Source of the DNA: an uncultured Micromonospora sp. | GTDB lineage: Bacteria > Actinomycetota > Actinomycetes > Mycobacteriales > Micromonosporaceae | Assembly (NCBI GenBank): GCA_937951935.1 | Contig: CALGAM010000034.1 | Span: 1-15,003, forward strand | Length of the DNA stretch: 15,003 nucleotides | Direction: 5' to 3' | In this document: piece by piece, positions 1 through 6,078 of the stretch | Layout: each line of letters starts with the position of its first letter | How positions within the stretch are numbered: position 1 is the first letter of the stretch | Made by a program: the position numbers and the translations under genes | The notes under the pieces: generated by a model | What the model saw: only the letters and a program-made list of their open reading frames with translations | What the model was told of the DNA's origin: nothing | Databases searched by the model: none

Positions 1-160
1 CCACCAGCACACCGATCACGGCGAGACCGGCTGCCAACAGGAGCAGTAGCGTCGCGATCGAGCCGGCGTCGGCATTCTGCTCCAGGTCGCTGTGGTGGCG
101 GCGGTACTGCGGAATCGCGAACAGCGTGGCGACGGCGGCGGCCAGCCAGAACCCATGCGC
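1..160 (-). CDS. Partial membrane protein ORF (unrecognised, start unresolved)
   Basis: Read on the minus strand, the frame containing GFWLAAAVATLFAIPQ then two hydrophobic stretches, the second reading SIATLLLLLAAGLAVIGVLV, has the high GC third positions of a real actinobacterial gene and looks like part of a small membrane protein running off the left edge. No ATG or GTG lies in this frame near the expected 5' end. The nearest ATG (158-156) is in another frame whose translation is Pro/Ser/Arg-rich and unconvincing. It could be a gene remnant, a frameshifted gene, or one using a rare start. The family is not recognised. It points away from the tRNA-like element that follows. Confidence 0.3.
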
Positions 161-174
161 GGCGGCCGGGACCG

Positions 175-180
175 TACACT
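175..180 (+). promoter_or_regulatory. -10-like hexamer (TACACT) of tRNA-like element 1
   Basis: TACACT fits the actinobacterial -10 pattern TAnnnT and ends 7 nt before G188, the first base of the acceptor stem of the following tRNA-like element. The same 7-nt geometry recurs before the other two elements. No convincing -35 hexamer is visible. Confidence 0.5.
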
Positions 181-187
181 TCCCGCC

Positions 188-264
188 GGCGGGTCGTAGC
201 GCAGTGGTCGTCGCGTCCGGTCTGCAAACCGGAAGGACGCCGGTTCGAATCCGGCCGACCCGCC
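188..264 (+). tRNA. tRNA-like element 1 (GCA in the anticodon position)
   Basis: A full cloverleaf can be drawn. The acceptor stem GGCGGGTCG/CGACCCGCC (188-196/256-264) has 9 bp, with the 7 bp next to the T arm corresponding to a normal acceptor. T197 and A198 match positions 8 and 9. The D arm is CGC/GCG with a 10-nt loop containing GG. The anticodon stem TCCGG/CCGGA (216-220/229-233) closes an 8-nt loop centred on TGCAA; an alternative CCGGT/ACCGG pairing gives a 6-nt loop. The variable loop is AGGAC and the T arm is GCCGG, TTCGAAT, CCGGC. Oddities: no nucleotide between D and anticodon stems, C instead of A at position 21, an acceptor longer than 7 bp, no encoded CCA, and no U73 as bacterial tRNA-Cys requires. 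It looks like a tRNA-derived RNA rather than the housekeeping tRNA-Cys. A tRNA gene finder might still call it Cys(GCA). Confidence 0.68.
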
Positions 265-279
265 CCGGACGATCCTGAC

Positions 280-285
280 TATGCT
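280..285 (+). promoter_or_regulatory. -10-like hexamer (TATGCT) of tRNA-like element 2
   Basis: TATGCT ends 7 nt before G293, the first base of the second acceptor stem. The block TATGCTGCC followed by CGGCGGG recurs before element 3 (2144-2163), so promoter and 5' end appear to have been copied together. No clear -35 is seen; upstream sequence is the 3' end of element 1. Confidence 0.5.
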
Positions 286-292
286 GCCCCCC

Positions 293-367
293 GGCGGGCC
301 GTAGCGCAGTGGTCGTCGCGCCTCTATGGCATGGAGGAGGACGCCGGTTCGAATCCGGTCGGCCCGC
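293..367 (+). tRNA. tRNA-like element 2 (GGC in the anticodon position)
   Basis: The second copy starts 28 nt after element 1. D loop (AGTGGTCGTC), variable loop (AGGAC) and T loop (TTCGAAT) are identical to element 1. The acceptor GCGGGCCG/CGGCCCGC (294-301/360-367) differs by a compensatory change, T194:A258 becoming C299:G362. The anticodon stem is entirely different in sequence yet still paired, CCTCT/GGAGG (321-325/333-337), with a regular 7-nt loop ATGGCAT that places GGC at 34-36. The acceptor lacks the G3:U70 pair needed by bacterial AlaRS, so ordinary tRNA-Ala function is unlikely. Its 3' end lies 26 nt before the ATG of the next gene, so read-through transcription would place it in that gene's leader. 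No CCA is encoded. Confidence 0.68.
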
Positions 368-393
368 ACCGCGACGTGACAGGGACGGGGGAG

Positions 394-2073
394 ATGGGAC
401 GCCGGGGCGATTGGCGCAGGTACGCCCGGGAACTGGCCTTGTTCTCACCTCCGGCGATGGTGGCGGCCGTGACCGAACGCCGCCGGGCGGGCGACTGGCG
501 CGGCGCGTGCGCCGCCGCCCGGGTCGACGTCAACATCGACCTGCGCCACGTGGCCGCCCGCTTCGGCACGGAGGAGGCCGCGCGGATCGAGGCCGACCTG
601 CGGGGGTTCGCACCGGACCTGCTCCGCCGCTTCCTGCCCCGGGTCCAGGGTTCGGCCGAGGGGCCGGTGCTGCTCCCACAGGCCAGCATCGTGCTGTCCC
701 GTCGGACCGACCCGTTCCCGGCGCCGGCGGCCGAGGAGCAACAGTCCACCACGGACTCCGCCCGGCGGTGTGAGCCCGTCCCGGTGCTGATCGTCGAGAC
801 ACCCCGCAGGGCGGTCCGGGCGCCGCAGCGGCTCACGCTGCGCGTCGGCGCCGCGCACAAGCTGACCGGCCGCTGGTACGACCTGCCCGACTGGTGCTGG
901 CACGCCGACGCGGTTGCCGCGCGCCGCTGGGCGTACGGCGCCTCGGCGACCCGGCTCGCCTGGCACACGCCGGACGGGACCCCGCACCGCCCCGAGCAGC
1001 CGGGCACGGTGGCGTCACCGGCCGACCCGACGGCCGAGGTCGACCGGGCGGCGCAGGTGGAGACGATCGACGCGCTGCTCGCCCAGGGGCGGTTGGTCGA
1101 GGCGTACCGGGCCGCCGGCTGTGACGTCGAGCTGAACGTGGACGAGGACCCGTACGGCTGGCACCGACGGAGCCTGATCCGGCTCGCGTCGGCGTTGCCG
1201 GTCATCACCGCCGAGGTCCGCCGGCTCGGCCGGCGGTACGGCCGTACCCGGTTCCTCGACGGCTCCGTCGCCAGCGTCGTGGTCACCGCCGACGACGGGC
1301 GGACGACCGTCCGGCCGGTGACGTGGGAGAACCGCCGGATGAAGGGGCCGGCCCTGTGCGCCCTGCGGGCGCCGCGGGAGGCCGCCCTGCTCAGCCACGG
1401 GCTGCTCACCCCCGACGACCTGCACCCGCTGGTCCACGAGGCGCTGTTCCCGGCGCGGACCCAGAGTTGGCGGGTACCGTCGCCGCCCCCGCTTCCGGTG
1501 ATCCGGGTCCGCTGCGGAGGCGACTGGCACACCCTCCGGGTCACCGACGGGCGGCTCGTCGCCGAGCAGCACACCGAGGAGGATCTGCGCCGTGAACTCC
1601 TCCTCGCCGGGCTCGGTGGCCCGATCAACGGATGCGCGACGGCGGTCCGGGCCTGGCGTACCGGGGCCAGGCCGATGCCGAAGCGGATCAGGCTGGCTCG
1701 ACGGGACGTCTTCGGGCTCGCCCGGCACGGCGACACCGACACTCTGCTGGCCCTGCTCTCCGCCGGATTCGACCCGTCCCTGCGGGACGGTACGGGCGGC
1801 ACGCTGATGCACTGGCTGCCGCACCTCGACCACACCAGGGTGCTGCCGCTCCTGCTCTCCGCCGGGCTCTCCGTCGACGAGCGCGACCGGGACGGCGACA
1901 CACCCCTGCACCGGGCGGCCCGGGTCGGCGCCACCGAGGTCATGTCGGCACTCGTCGAGGCGGGTGCCGACCCCCGGGCGCCGGACGCGTCCGGCCGGAC
2001 GCCGGCCGACATACTCGCCGAGGCCCACGCCCGAGGGGCCCGGTGGCCGGGCCCCGACGGCCCGCCGGGCTGA
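394..2073 (+). CDS. Ankyrin-repeat protein with duplicated N-terminal module
   Basis: This predicts 559 residues. ATG 394 was chosen because AGGGACGGGGGAG directly precedes it; earlier in-frame codons run into tRNA-like element 2. The C-terminal third (about residues 436-545) shows three to four ankyrin repeats, with phrases such as GDTPLHRAARVGATEVM and VEAGADPRAPDASGRTPAD. The N-terminal two thirds resembles no domain I can name but contains a weak duplication: RRAGDWRGACAAARVDVNID (about 30-50) resembles AQGRLVEAYRAAGCDVELNV (about 231-250), each followed by a basic helical stretch. No signal peptide or membrane segment is seen, so it is probably cytoplasmic. Ankyrin repeats usually bind proteins, so a sensor or adaptor role in the downstream MoxR/vWA system is inferred. 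An 83-nt gap and a separate tRNA-like element divide it from the following operon. Confidence 0.85.
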   Translation: MGRRGDWRRYARELALFSPPAMVAAVTERRRAGDWRGACAAARVDVNIDLRHVAARFGTEEAARIEADLRGFAPDLLRRFLPRVQGSAEGPVLLPQASIVLSRRTDPFPAPAAEEQQSTTDSARRCEPVPVLIVETPRRAVRAPQRLTLRVGAAHKLTGRWYDLPDWCWHADAVAARRWAYGASATRLAWHTPDGTPHRPEQPGTVASPADPTAEVDRAAQVETIDALLAQGRLVEAYRAAGCDVELNVDEDPYGWHRRSLIRLASALPVITAEVRRLGRRYGRTRFLDGSVASVVVTADDGRTTVRPVTWENRRMKGPALCALRAPREAALLSHGLLTPDDLHPLVHEALFPARTQSWRVPSPPPLPVIRVRCGGDWHTLRVTDGRLVAEQHTEEDLRRELLLAGLGGPINGCATAVRAWRTGARPMPKRIRLARRDVFGLARHGDTDTLLALLSAGFDPSLRDGTGGTLMHWLPHLDHTRVLPLLLSAGLSVDERDRDGDTPLHRAARVGATEVMSALVEAGADPRAPDASGRTPADILAEAHARGARWPGPDGPPG

Positions 2074-2091
2074 CCCGCCGGCCGGCGCGGG
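2074..2091 (+). terminator. Possible short hairpin after the ankyrin gene
   Basis: CCCGC (2074-2078) pairs with GCGGG (2087-2091) around an 8-nt loop immediately after the stop codon. No U tract follows, as is common in actinomycetes. The stem is short, so read-through into the next element is possible. Confidence 0.25.
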
Positions 2092-2143
2092 CGACGAGGA
2101 CCGGCCGGTTCGGTGGTCGGCGGCTCGGCTCGCGGCCGGTGGG

Positions 2144-2149
2144 TATGCT
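2144..2149 (+). promoter_or_regulatory. -10-like hexamer (TATGCT) of tRNA-like element 3
   Basis: TATGCT ends 7 nt before G2157, the first base of the third acceptor stem, as in the two earlier elements. The similarity to the element 2 promoter extends through TATGCTGCC into the acceptor's GGCGGG. This makes it likely that the four-gene run starting at 2274 is transcribed from here with the RNA element as its leader. Confidence 0.5.
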
Positions 2150-2156
2150 GCCGCAC

Positions 2157-2250
2157 GGCGGGGCCGTGGTGCACAGGCCGACGCACCACGACAGGACGCA
2201 CCGTGACAGTTGGCGTGGAGAACGCCGGTCCGAACCCGGCCGACCTCGCC
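2157..2250 (+). ncRNA. tRNA-like element 3 with enlarged anticodon loop
   Basis: This diverged third copy keeps the architecture of elements 1 and 2. Acceptor GGCGGGGCCG/CGACCTCGCC (2157-2166/2241-2250) has 10 positions with one C-A mismatch (2164/2243) and one G-T pair. The D arm is GTGC/GCAC (2169-2172/2183-2186) with a 10-nt loop containing GG at the same place. The anticodon stem CCACG/CGTGG (2186-2190/2214-2218) shares its first base with the D stem, as in the other two. The variable loop is AGAAC (AGGAC in the others). The T arm is GCCGG, TCCGAAC, CCGGC. The anticodon loop (2191-2213) is 23 nt, about 15-16 nt more than normal, so it cannot decode conventionally. It could be a functional insertion, a small intron-like segment, or decay. 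Its 3' end is 23 nt before the GTG of the next gene. Confidence 0.58.
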
Positions 2251-2273
2251 CACACGCACGACGGGGAGGGGAC

Positions 2274-3734
2274 GTGTCCGTCGACCGTGCCGAGGCGGCG
2301 GCCTGCGTGGCCGTCCTCGCCCGCCTCGACGACGCGGACCTCGACGAGCCGATCCGCGCCGAACTCGAACGCGCCGTGGCAACGGCGTACCGGGGGATGA
2401 AGAAGCGTGCCCGGGCCCGCCGCGCCGCGCAGGCCCGCGCGGCCGACCGGGCCCTGCTCGCCACCGCGACCCGTTTCCACACGGAGATCCCCGACACCGC
2501 ACCACCCGCCGACGGCGCCGGACAGGGCGGCCCCACCGCACCGGCCACCGGTGGCGCCGGGCAGGCCGGCGCCACCGTGGCCGCGCAGCCAGCGACGCCG
2601 CCGGAGGCCACCGGCACGGCGTCGGCGGGCCCGGCGGGTCGGACCGGTGCCCGCATGCTGCGGCGGGCGCGCCACTGTTACGTCTGCAAGGCGCCGTACC
2701 GCCAGGTCGACGTCGACTACCACCTGATGTGCCCGCCCTGCGCCGACGAGAACCGCGCCCGGCGGCACGCCCGCTGTGACCTGAGAGGACGGACCGCCGT
2801 GGTCACCGGCGGCCGGGTGAAGATCGGCTTCCACACCGCGCTGAAGCTGCTGCGGGACGGCGCCGAGGTCATCGTCACGACCCGGTTCCCCCGGGACGCC
2901 GCCCGCCGGTACGCCGCGGTGCCCGACTTCGACGACTGGTCCGACCGGCTCTACATCCACGGACTGGATCTGCTCGACCTGCCCGCCACGCTCGACTTCA
3001 TCGCCGTCGTCGGGCGGCGCTTCTCGGGGCTGGACATCCTGGTCAACAACGCCGCCCAGACGCTGTACCGGCCGCCGGCGTACCACCGTGAGGTCCGGCA
3101 GGCCGAGGCGGCGGCGCTGACCGGCCCGGCGGCCCGGGTGGCGATCGGCGGCGCCGCGGCCCCGACCGACGACGCCGCGCTGCCGACCGTGCTGGACGCC
3201 TTCTTCCCACCCGGCCGGCGCGACGAGACCGGAGAACAGCTCGACCTGCGCGAGGTCAACTCCTGGGTGCTCCGGGACGCCGACGTCAGCCCGCACGAGT
3301 GGCTCCAGGTGCACGTGGTCAACGCGTTCGCGCCGTTCCTGCTCACCTCGCGGCTGCGCCCGGTGATGGAGGCCAGCGCCCACCCGGACCGGTACGTCGT
3401 CCAGGTCTCCGCCATGGAGGGCAGCTACTCCCGGCCGGGCAAGACCGTGCGCCACCCGCACACCAACATGGCGAAGGCGGCCCTCAACATGCTGGTCCGC
3501 ACGGTCGCGGCCGACTACCTGACCAGCGGGATCCACATGAACAGCGTGGACACCGGCTGGGTGACCGACGAGCGTCCCCACCCGAGCAAGAGTGTCCAGC
3601 GCGACCTCGGCTTCCGCCCGCCCCTCGACGTGATCGACGGCGCCGCCCGGGTCTACGACCCGATCGTGCGTGGCGTGCGCGGCGCGCCGGTGAGCGGACT
3701 GTTCCTCAAGGACTACCGGAGTGTGCCCTGGTGA
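2274..3734 (+). CDS. Zinc-ribbon / SDR-fold protein lacking the catalytic Tyr
   Basis: This predicts 486 residues from GTG 2274, chosen for the GGGGAGGGG just upstream and because earlier codons fall inside tRNA-like element 3. The order is: a basic helical N-terminus (1-65), a Pro/Gly/Ala linker (about 75-125), a four-cysteine zinc ribbon CYVC...CPPC (C135, C138, C153, C156), then a Rossmann short-chain dehydrogenase domain from about 170. SDR landmarks are TGGRVKIG (178-185, nucleotide binding), NNAAQ (258-262) and VSAMEGS before the active site. The usual Tyr-x3-Lys appears as T397-N-M-A-K401, so the proton-donor Tyr is replaced. About 70 extra residues lie between NNAAQ and the active-site strand. 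NAD(P)-dependent redox chemistry is therefore doubtful; nucleotide or ADP-ribose binding, with the ribbon contacting nucleic acid or protein, is inferred. It is the first gene of a coupled run and overlaps the next gene by 4 nt. Confidence 0.88.
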   Translation: MSVDRAEAAACVAVLARLDDADLDEPIRAELERAVATAYRGMKKRARARRAAQARAADRALLATATRFHTEIPDTAPPADGAGQGGPTAPATGGAGQAGATVAAQPATPPEATGTASAGPAGRTGARMLRRARHCYVCKAPYRQVDVDYHLMCPPCADENRARRHARCDLRGRTAVVTGGRVKIGFHTALKLLRDGAEVIVTTRFPRDAARRYAAVPDFDDWSDRLYIHGLDLLDLPATLDFIAVVGRRFSGLDILVNNAAQTLYRPPAYHREVRQAEAAALTGPAARVAIGGAAAPTDDAALPTVLDAFFPPGRRDETGEQLDLREVNSWVLRDADVSPHEWLQVHVVNAFAPFLLTSRLRPVMEASAHPDRYVVQVSAMEGSYSRPGKTVRHPHTNMAKAALNMLVRTVAADYLTSGIHMNSVDTGWVTDERPHPSKSVQRDLGFRPPLDVIDGAARVYDPIVRGVRGAPVSGLFLKDYRSVPW

Positions 3735-4876
3735 CCGGACCGACCCCGGTGCGATGCCCGATCATCGCCAACCCCGACGCCGGGCTCGCCGACCCGGCCG
3801 ACTTCGACCCGCTGCTGGCCCGCCTCGCGGTGCCGGACGCGGTGGTCGGTGCCCCGGAGGTCTTCCCCCGCGGCACGATCCAGGCCGACGGGCGGCTCGA
3901 CCTCTGCAAGCAGGGCCTGGGGCCGGTGCAGGCCGGCCGGGTCGTCTCCGCCGCGGTCGACTCGCCACTGGTCCGACACCTGCTGCTCGGCACCAACGGG
4001 CTCGGCGCGGAGGGCGCCCGGGCGGTGGCGGACGCGCTCCGACCCGGCCACCGGGTGCGGACGCTCTATCTCGGCTGCAACCGGATCGACCCGAGCGGGG
4101 TGGCGGCCCTGGCCGCCCGGCTCGAACACGACGACACGGTCCAGGCGCTGTGGCTCAAGCGCAACCCGATCGGTGACGACGGCGTGGCCCGGCTCGCCGC
4201 CGCGCTCGAGGCGAACACCACGCTGCGGACCCTCGACCTGGTCAACGTGGGGATGAGCGGACGCGGGCTGGCCGTCCTCGCCGAGGCACTGGTCCGGCGC
4301 AGCCGCCGGGCGCCACTGCACCGGCTCTTCCTCGGCGGCAACGGCTTCGGCCCCGAGACGGCGGCGGTCCTCGGCGTCCTGGTCCGCGAGGCCGGGGTCC
4401 GCGAGCTCTTCCTGGCCGCCAACCACCTCGGCGACGACGGTGCCGCCGAGCTGGCCCGGCTCGCCGACGGGATCGAGCTGACCCTGGGGTTGGGCGGCAA
4501 CGGCCTCACCCCGGCCGGGGTCGCCGCGCTCGCCCGACACCTGGGAGCCTGGCGTGTCCTGGACCTGGCCCGGCCTCCCTCCGAGCGGGCCCTCGGGGCC
4601 CGGGGGAACGAGGTGGGCGACGAGGGTGCCGCCGCGCTCGCCGCCGTCCTGCCGGCGGCCCGGCTCCGCCGGTTGGACCTGCGGCGCACCGGGATCGGCG
4701 GGCGGGGCGCCCGGCGCCTCGTCGAGGCGGTCGACGGGCACCCGACCCTGGAGTACCTCGGCATCAACGGCGGCGTACCGCGCCGCATGCGCCGTCGGGC
4801 CCGAGCGCTGCTCGCCGACCGGCCCACCGCCCCGCCACACCCGGACATCCAGGCGATCGCGAGCGTCTACCGATGA
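3731..4876 (+). CDS. Leucine-rich-repeat (RNase-inhibitor type) protein
   Basis: This predicts 381 residues from GTG 3731, which overlaps the preceding TGA as GTGA and has GGAG 8 nt upstream. From about residue 78 to 345 it consists of nine or ten repeats of roughly 28 residues of the form LxxLxLxxNxLGxxGaxxLAxxL, for example VRTLYLGCNRIDPSGVAALA and VQALWLKRNPIGDDGVARLA. These are the ribonuclease-inhibitor class that folds into a horseshoe for protein binding. The first 75 residues are non-repetitive and include CPIIANPDAGL. No signal peptide or membrane segment is seen. One repeat near residues 278-290 is irregular (ARPPSERALGARGNEVG). In this operon it is probably a recognition or scaffold component for the MoxR/vWA pair; its partner cannot be read from sequence. 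Confidence 0.88.
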   Translation: MTGPTPVRCPIIANPDAGLADPADFDPLLARLAVPDAVVGAPEVFPRGTIQADGRLDLCKQGLGPVQAGRVVSAAVDSPLVRHLLLGTNGLGAEGARAVADALRPGHRVRTLYLGCNRIDPSGVAALAARLEHDDTVQALWLKRNPIGDDGVARLAAALEANTTLRTLDLVNVGMSGRGLAVLAEALVRRSRRAPLHRLFLGGNGFGPETAAVLGVLVREAGVRELFLAANHLGDDGAAELARLADGIELTLGLGGNGLTPAGVAALARHLGAWRVLDLARPPSERALGARGNEVGDEGAAALAAVLPAARLRRLDLRRTGIGGRGARRLVEAVDGHPTLEYLGINGGVPRRMRRRARALLADRPTAPPHPDIQAIASVYR

Positions 4877-6078
4877 CCACGTACCCGCCCGCCAACCCCG
4901 ACGCCGGGGCCGTGCCGAGTCTGGCCGACGCCGACGCGCTGGTCGCCGCCACCCGCGCCTGGCGCACCGAGCCGGTGCGCGATCCGAAGGTGGAGGCGCT
5001 CGCCCTGGCGGTCTCGGCGAACCTGCCGGTGCTGCTGTGGGGCGAGCCGGGGATCGGCAAGTCCGCGACGCTGCAGCAGCTCGCCGCGGGGATGGGCACA
5101 CCGCTGGAGACCGTGATCGCCAGCGTGCACGAGCCCAGCGACTTCGCCGGGCTGCCGATCGTCGGCGACTCGCCCGCCACCGACGGGGTGCCGATGGCGC
5201 CGCCGGACTGGGCGGTGCGTCTCGCCCGTGCCGGCTCGGGCCTGCTCTTCTTCGACGAGCTCTCGTCCGCGCCGCCCGCGGTGCAGGCCGCGCTGCTGCG
5301 GGTGGTGCTCGAACGCCGGGTCGGCAGCCTGCACCTGCCGCCCGCGGTGCGGATCGTCGCCGCGGCGAACCCGCCCACCAGCGCCGCCGACGGCTGGCAC
5401 CTCAGCCCGCCGCTGGCGAACCGGTTCGTCCACCTGCGCTGGACCCACGACCCCCGGACCGTCGCCCGAGGGCTGGCCGGAACCTGGCCGGCGGTGTCGG
5501 TGCCGACCGTCCGGCCGGGCCGGGCGTCGACCGCGCTGGCGAGGGCGCGGGGCGCGGTCGCCGGGTTCCTCACCGCGCGTCCCGGCCTCGCCCACCACCT
5601 GCCGGCCGACGCCGAGGCCCGGGGCGGGGCGTGGCCCTCCCCGCGTACCTGGGAGATGGTGCTGCGGCTGCTGACCTTCCACTACTGCACCGGCACGGGC
5701 GCGGACGCGCTGGCGCTCGCCGTGGTCGGCGCGGTCGGGGACGGTGCGGGCCTGGAGTTCGTCACCTACCTGGAGAACCTCGACCTGCCCGACCCGGAGC
5801 GGGTGCTGGCCGACCCGGAGGCGTTCGCGCTGCCCGAGCGGGGCGACCGGCAGCTCGCCTTCCTCACCGCGGTGATCTCGGCCGTGCAGGCCCGCGTCGA
5901 CCGGCGGCGCTGGGAGGCGGCCTGGGTGGTGTTGCAGAAAGCGGTCGAGGCCGGGGTGCCGGACGTGGCGGCCCGTGCCGCCATGGACCTGGCCGCGCTG
6001 CGCGACCCCGCCTGGCCGGTGCCGGCGGCGATCGACGCCTTCGTCGACGTGCTCCGGCTGTCCGAGCGTCTGCCGTGA
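4873..6078 (+). CDS. MoxR-class AAA+ ATPase
   Basis: This predicts 401 residues; ATG 4873 overlaps the LRR stop codon as ATGA. The AAA+ landmarks are in order: Walker A GEPGIGKS (57-64), Walker B LLFFDE (D128, E129), sensor 1 AAANPP (N166), a candidate arginine finger in LANRF (R184), and SPRTWEM with R258 in the sensor 2 position. The C-terminal 140 residues are helical. MoxR-class ATPases form hexameric rings that remodel partner proteins and usually act with a vWA-domain protein encoded next door, as here. The substrate is unknown. The reading frame ends in a GTGA overlap with the vWA gene, indicating coupled translation and balanced stoichiometry. All catalytic residues look intact, so this is very likely an active ATPase. 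Confidence 0.93.
   Translation: MTTYPPANPDAGAVPSLADADALVAATRAWRTEPVRDPKVEALALAVSANLPVLLWGEPGIGKSATLQQLAAGMGTPLETVIASVHEPSDFAGLPIVGDSPATDGVPMAPPDWAVRLARAGSGLLFFDELSSAPPAVQAALLRVVLERRVGSLHLPPAVRIVAAANPPTSAADGWHLSPPLANRFVHLRWTHDPRTVARGLAGTWPAVSVPTVRPGRASTALARARGAVAGFLTARPGLAHHLPADAEARGGAWPSPRTWEMVLRLLTFHYCTGTGADALALAVVGAVGDGAGLEFVTYLENLDLPDPERVLADPEAFALPERGDRQLAFLTAVISAVQARVDRRRWEAAWVVLQKAVEAGVPDVAARAAMDLAALRDPAWPVPAAIDAFVDVLRLSERLP

Noticed and set aside
188..367. Ordinary tRNA-Cys and tRNA-Ala genes
   Set aside because: Loop of 6 or 8 nt in the first, missing base 26, long acceptors and absent identity elements make standard decoding unlikely, although an automatic caller could label them so.
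16..369. Minus-strand open frame covering both tRNA-like elements
   Set aside because: It repeats a similar peptide only because the two RNA elements are similar; no plausible protein.
324..3581. Very long minus-strand open frame (1085 codons) opposite the ankyrin and SDR genes
   Set aside because: Its product is Arg/Gly/Pro/Ser-rich without domains, and third positions do not follow the GC3 pattern; it mirrors the real plus-strand genes and runs through the tRNA-like element.
4554..6074. Upstream extension of the vWA reading frame
   Set aside because: The open frame continues over the ATPase gene but is Arg/Gly-rich there; GTG 6075 in the GTGA overlap is the credible start.
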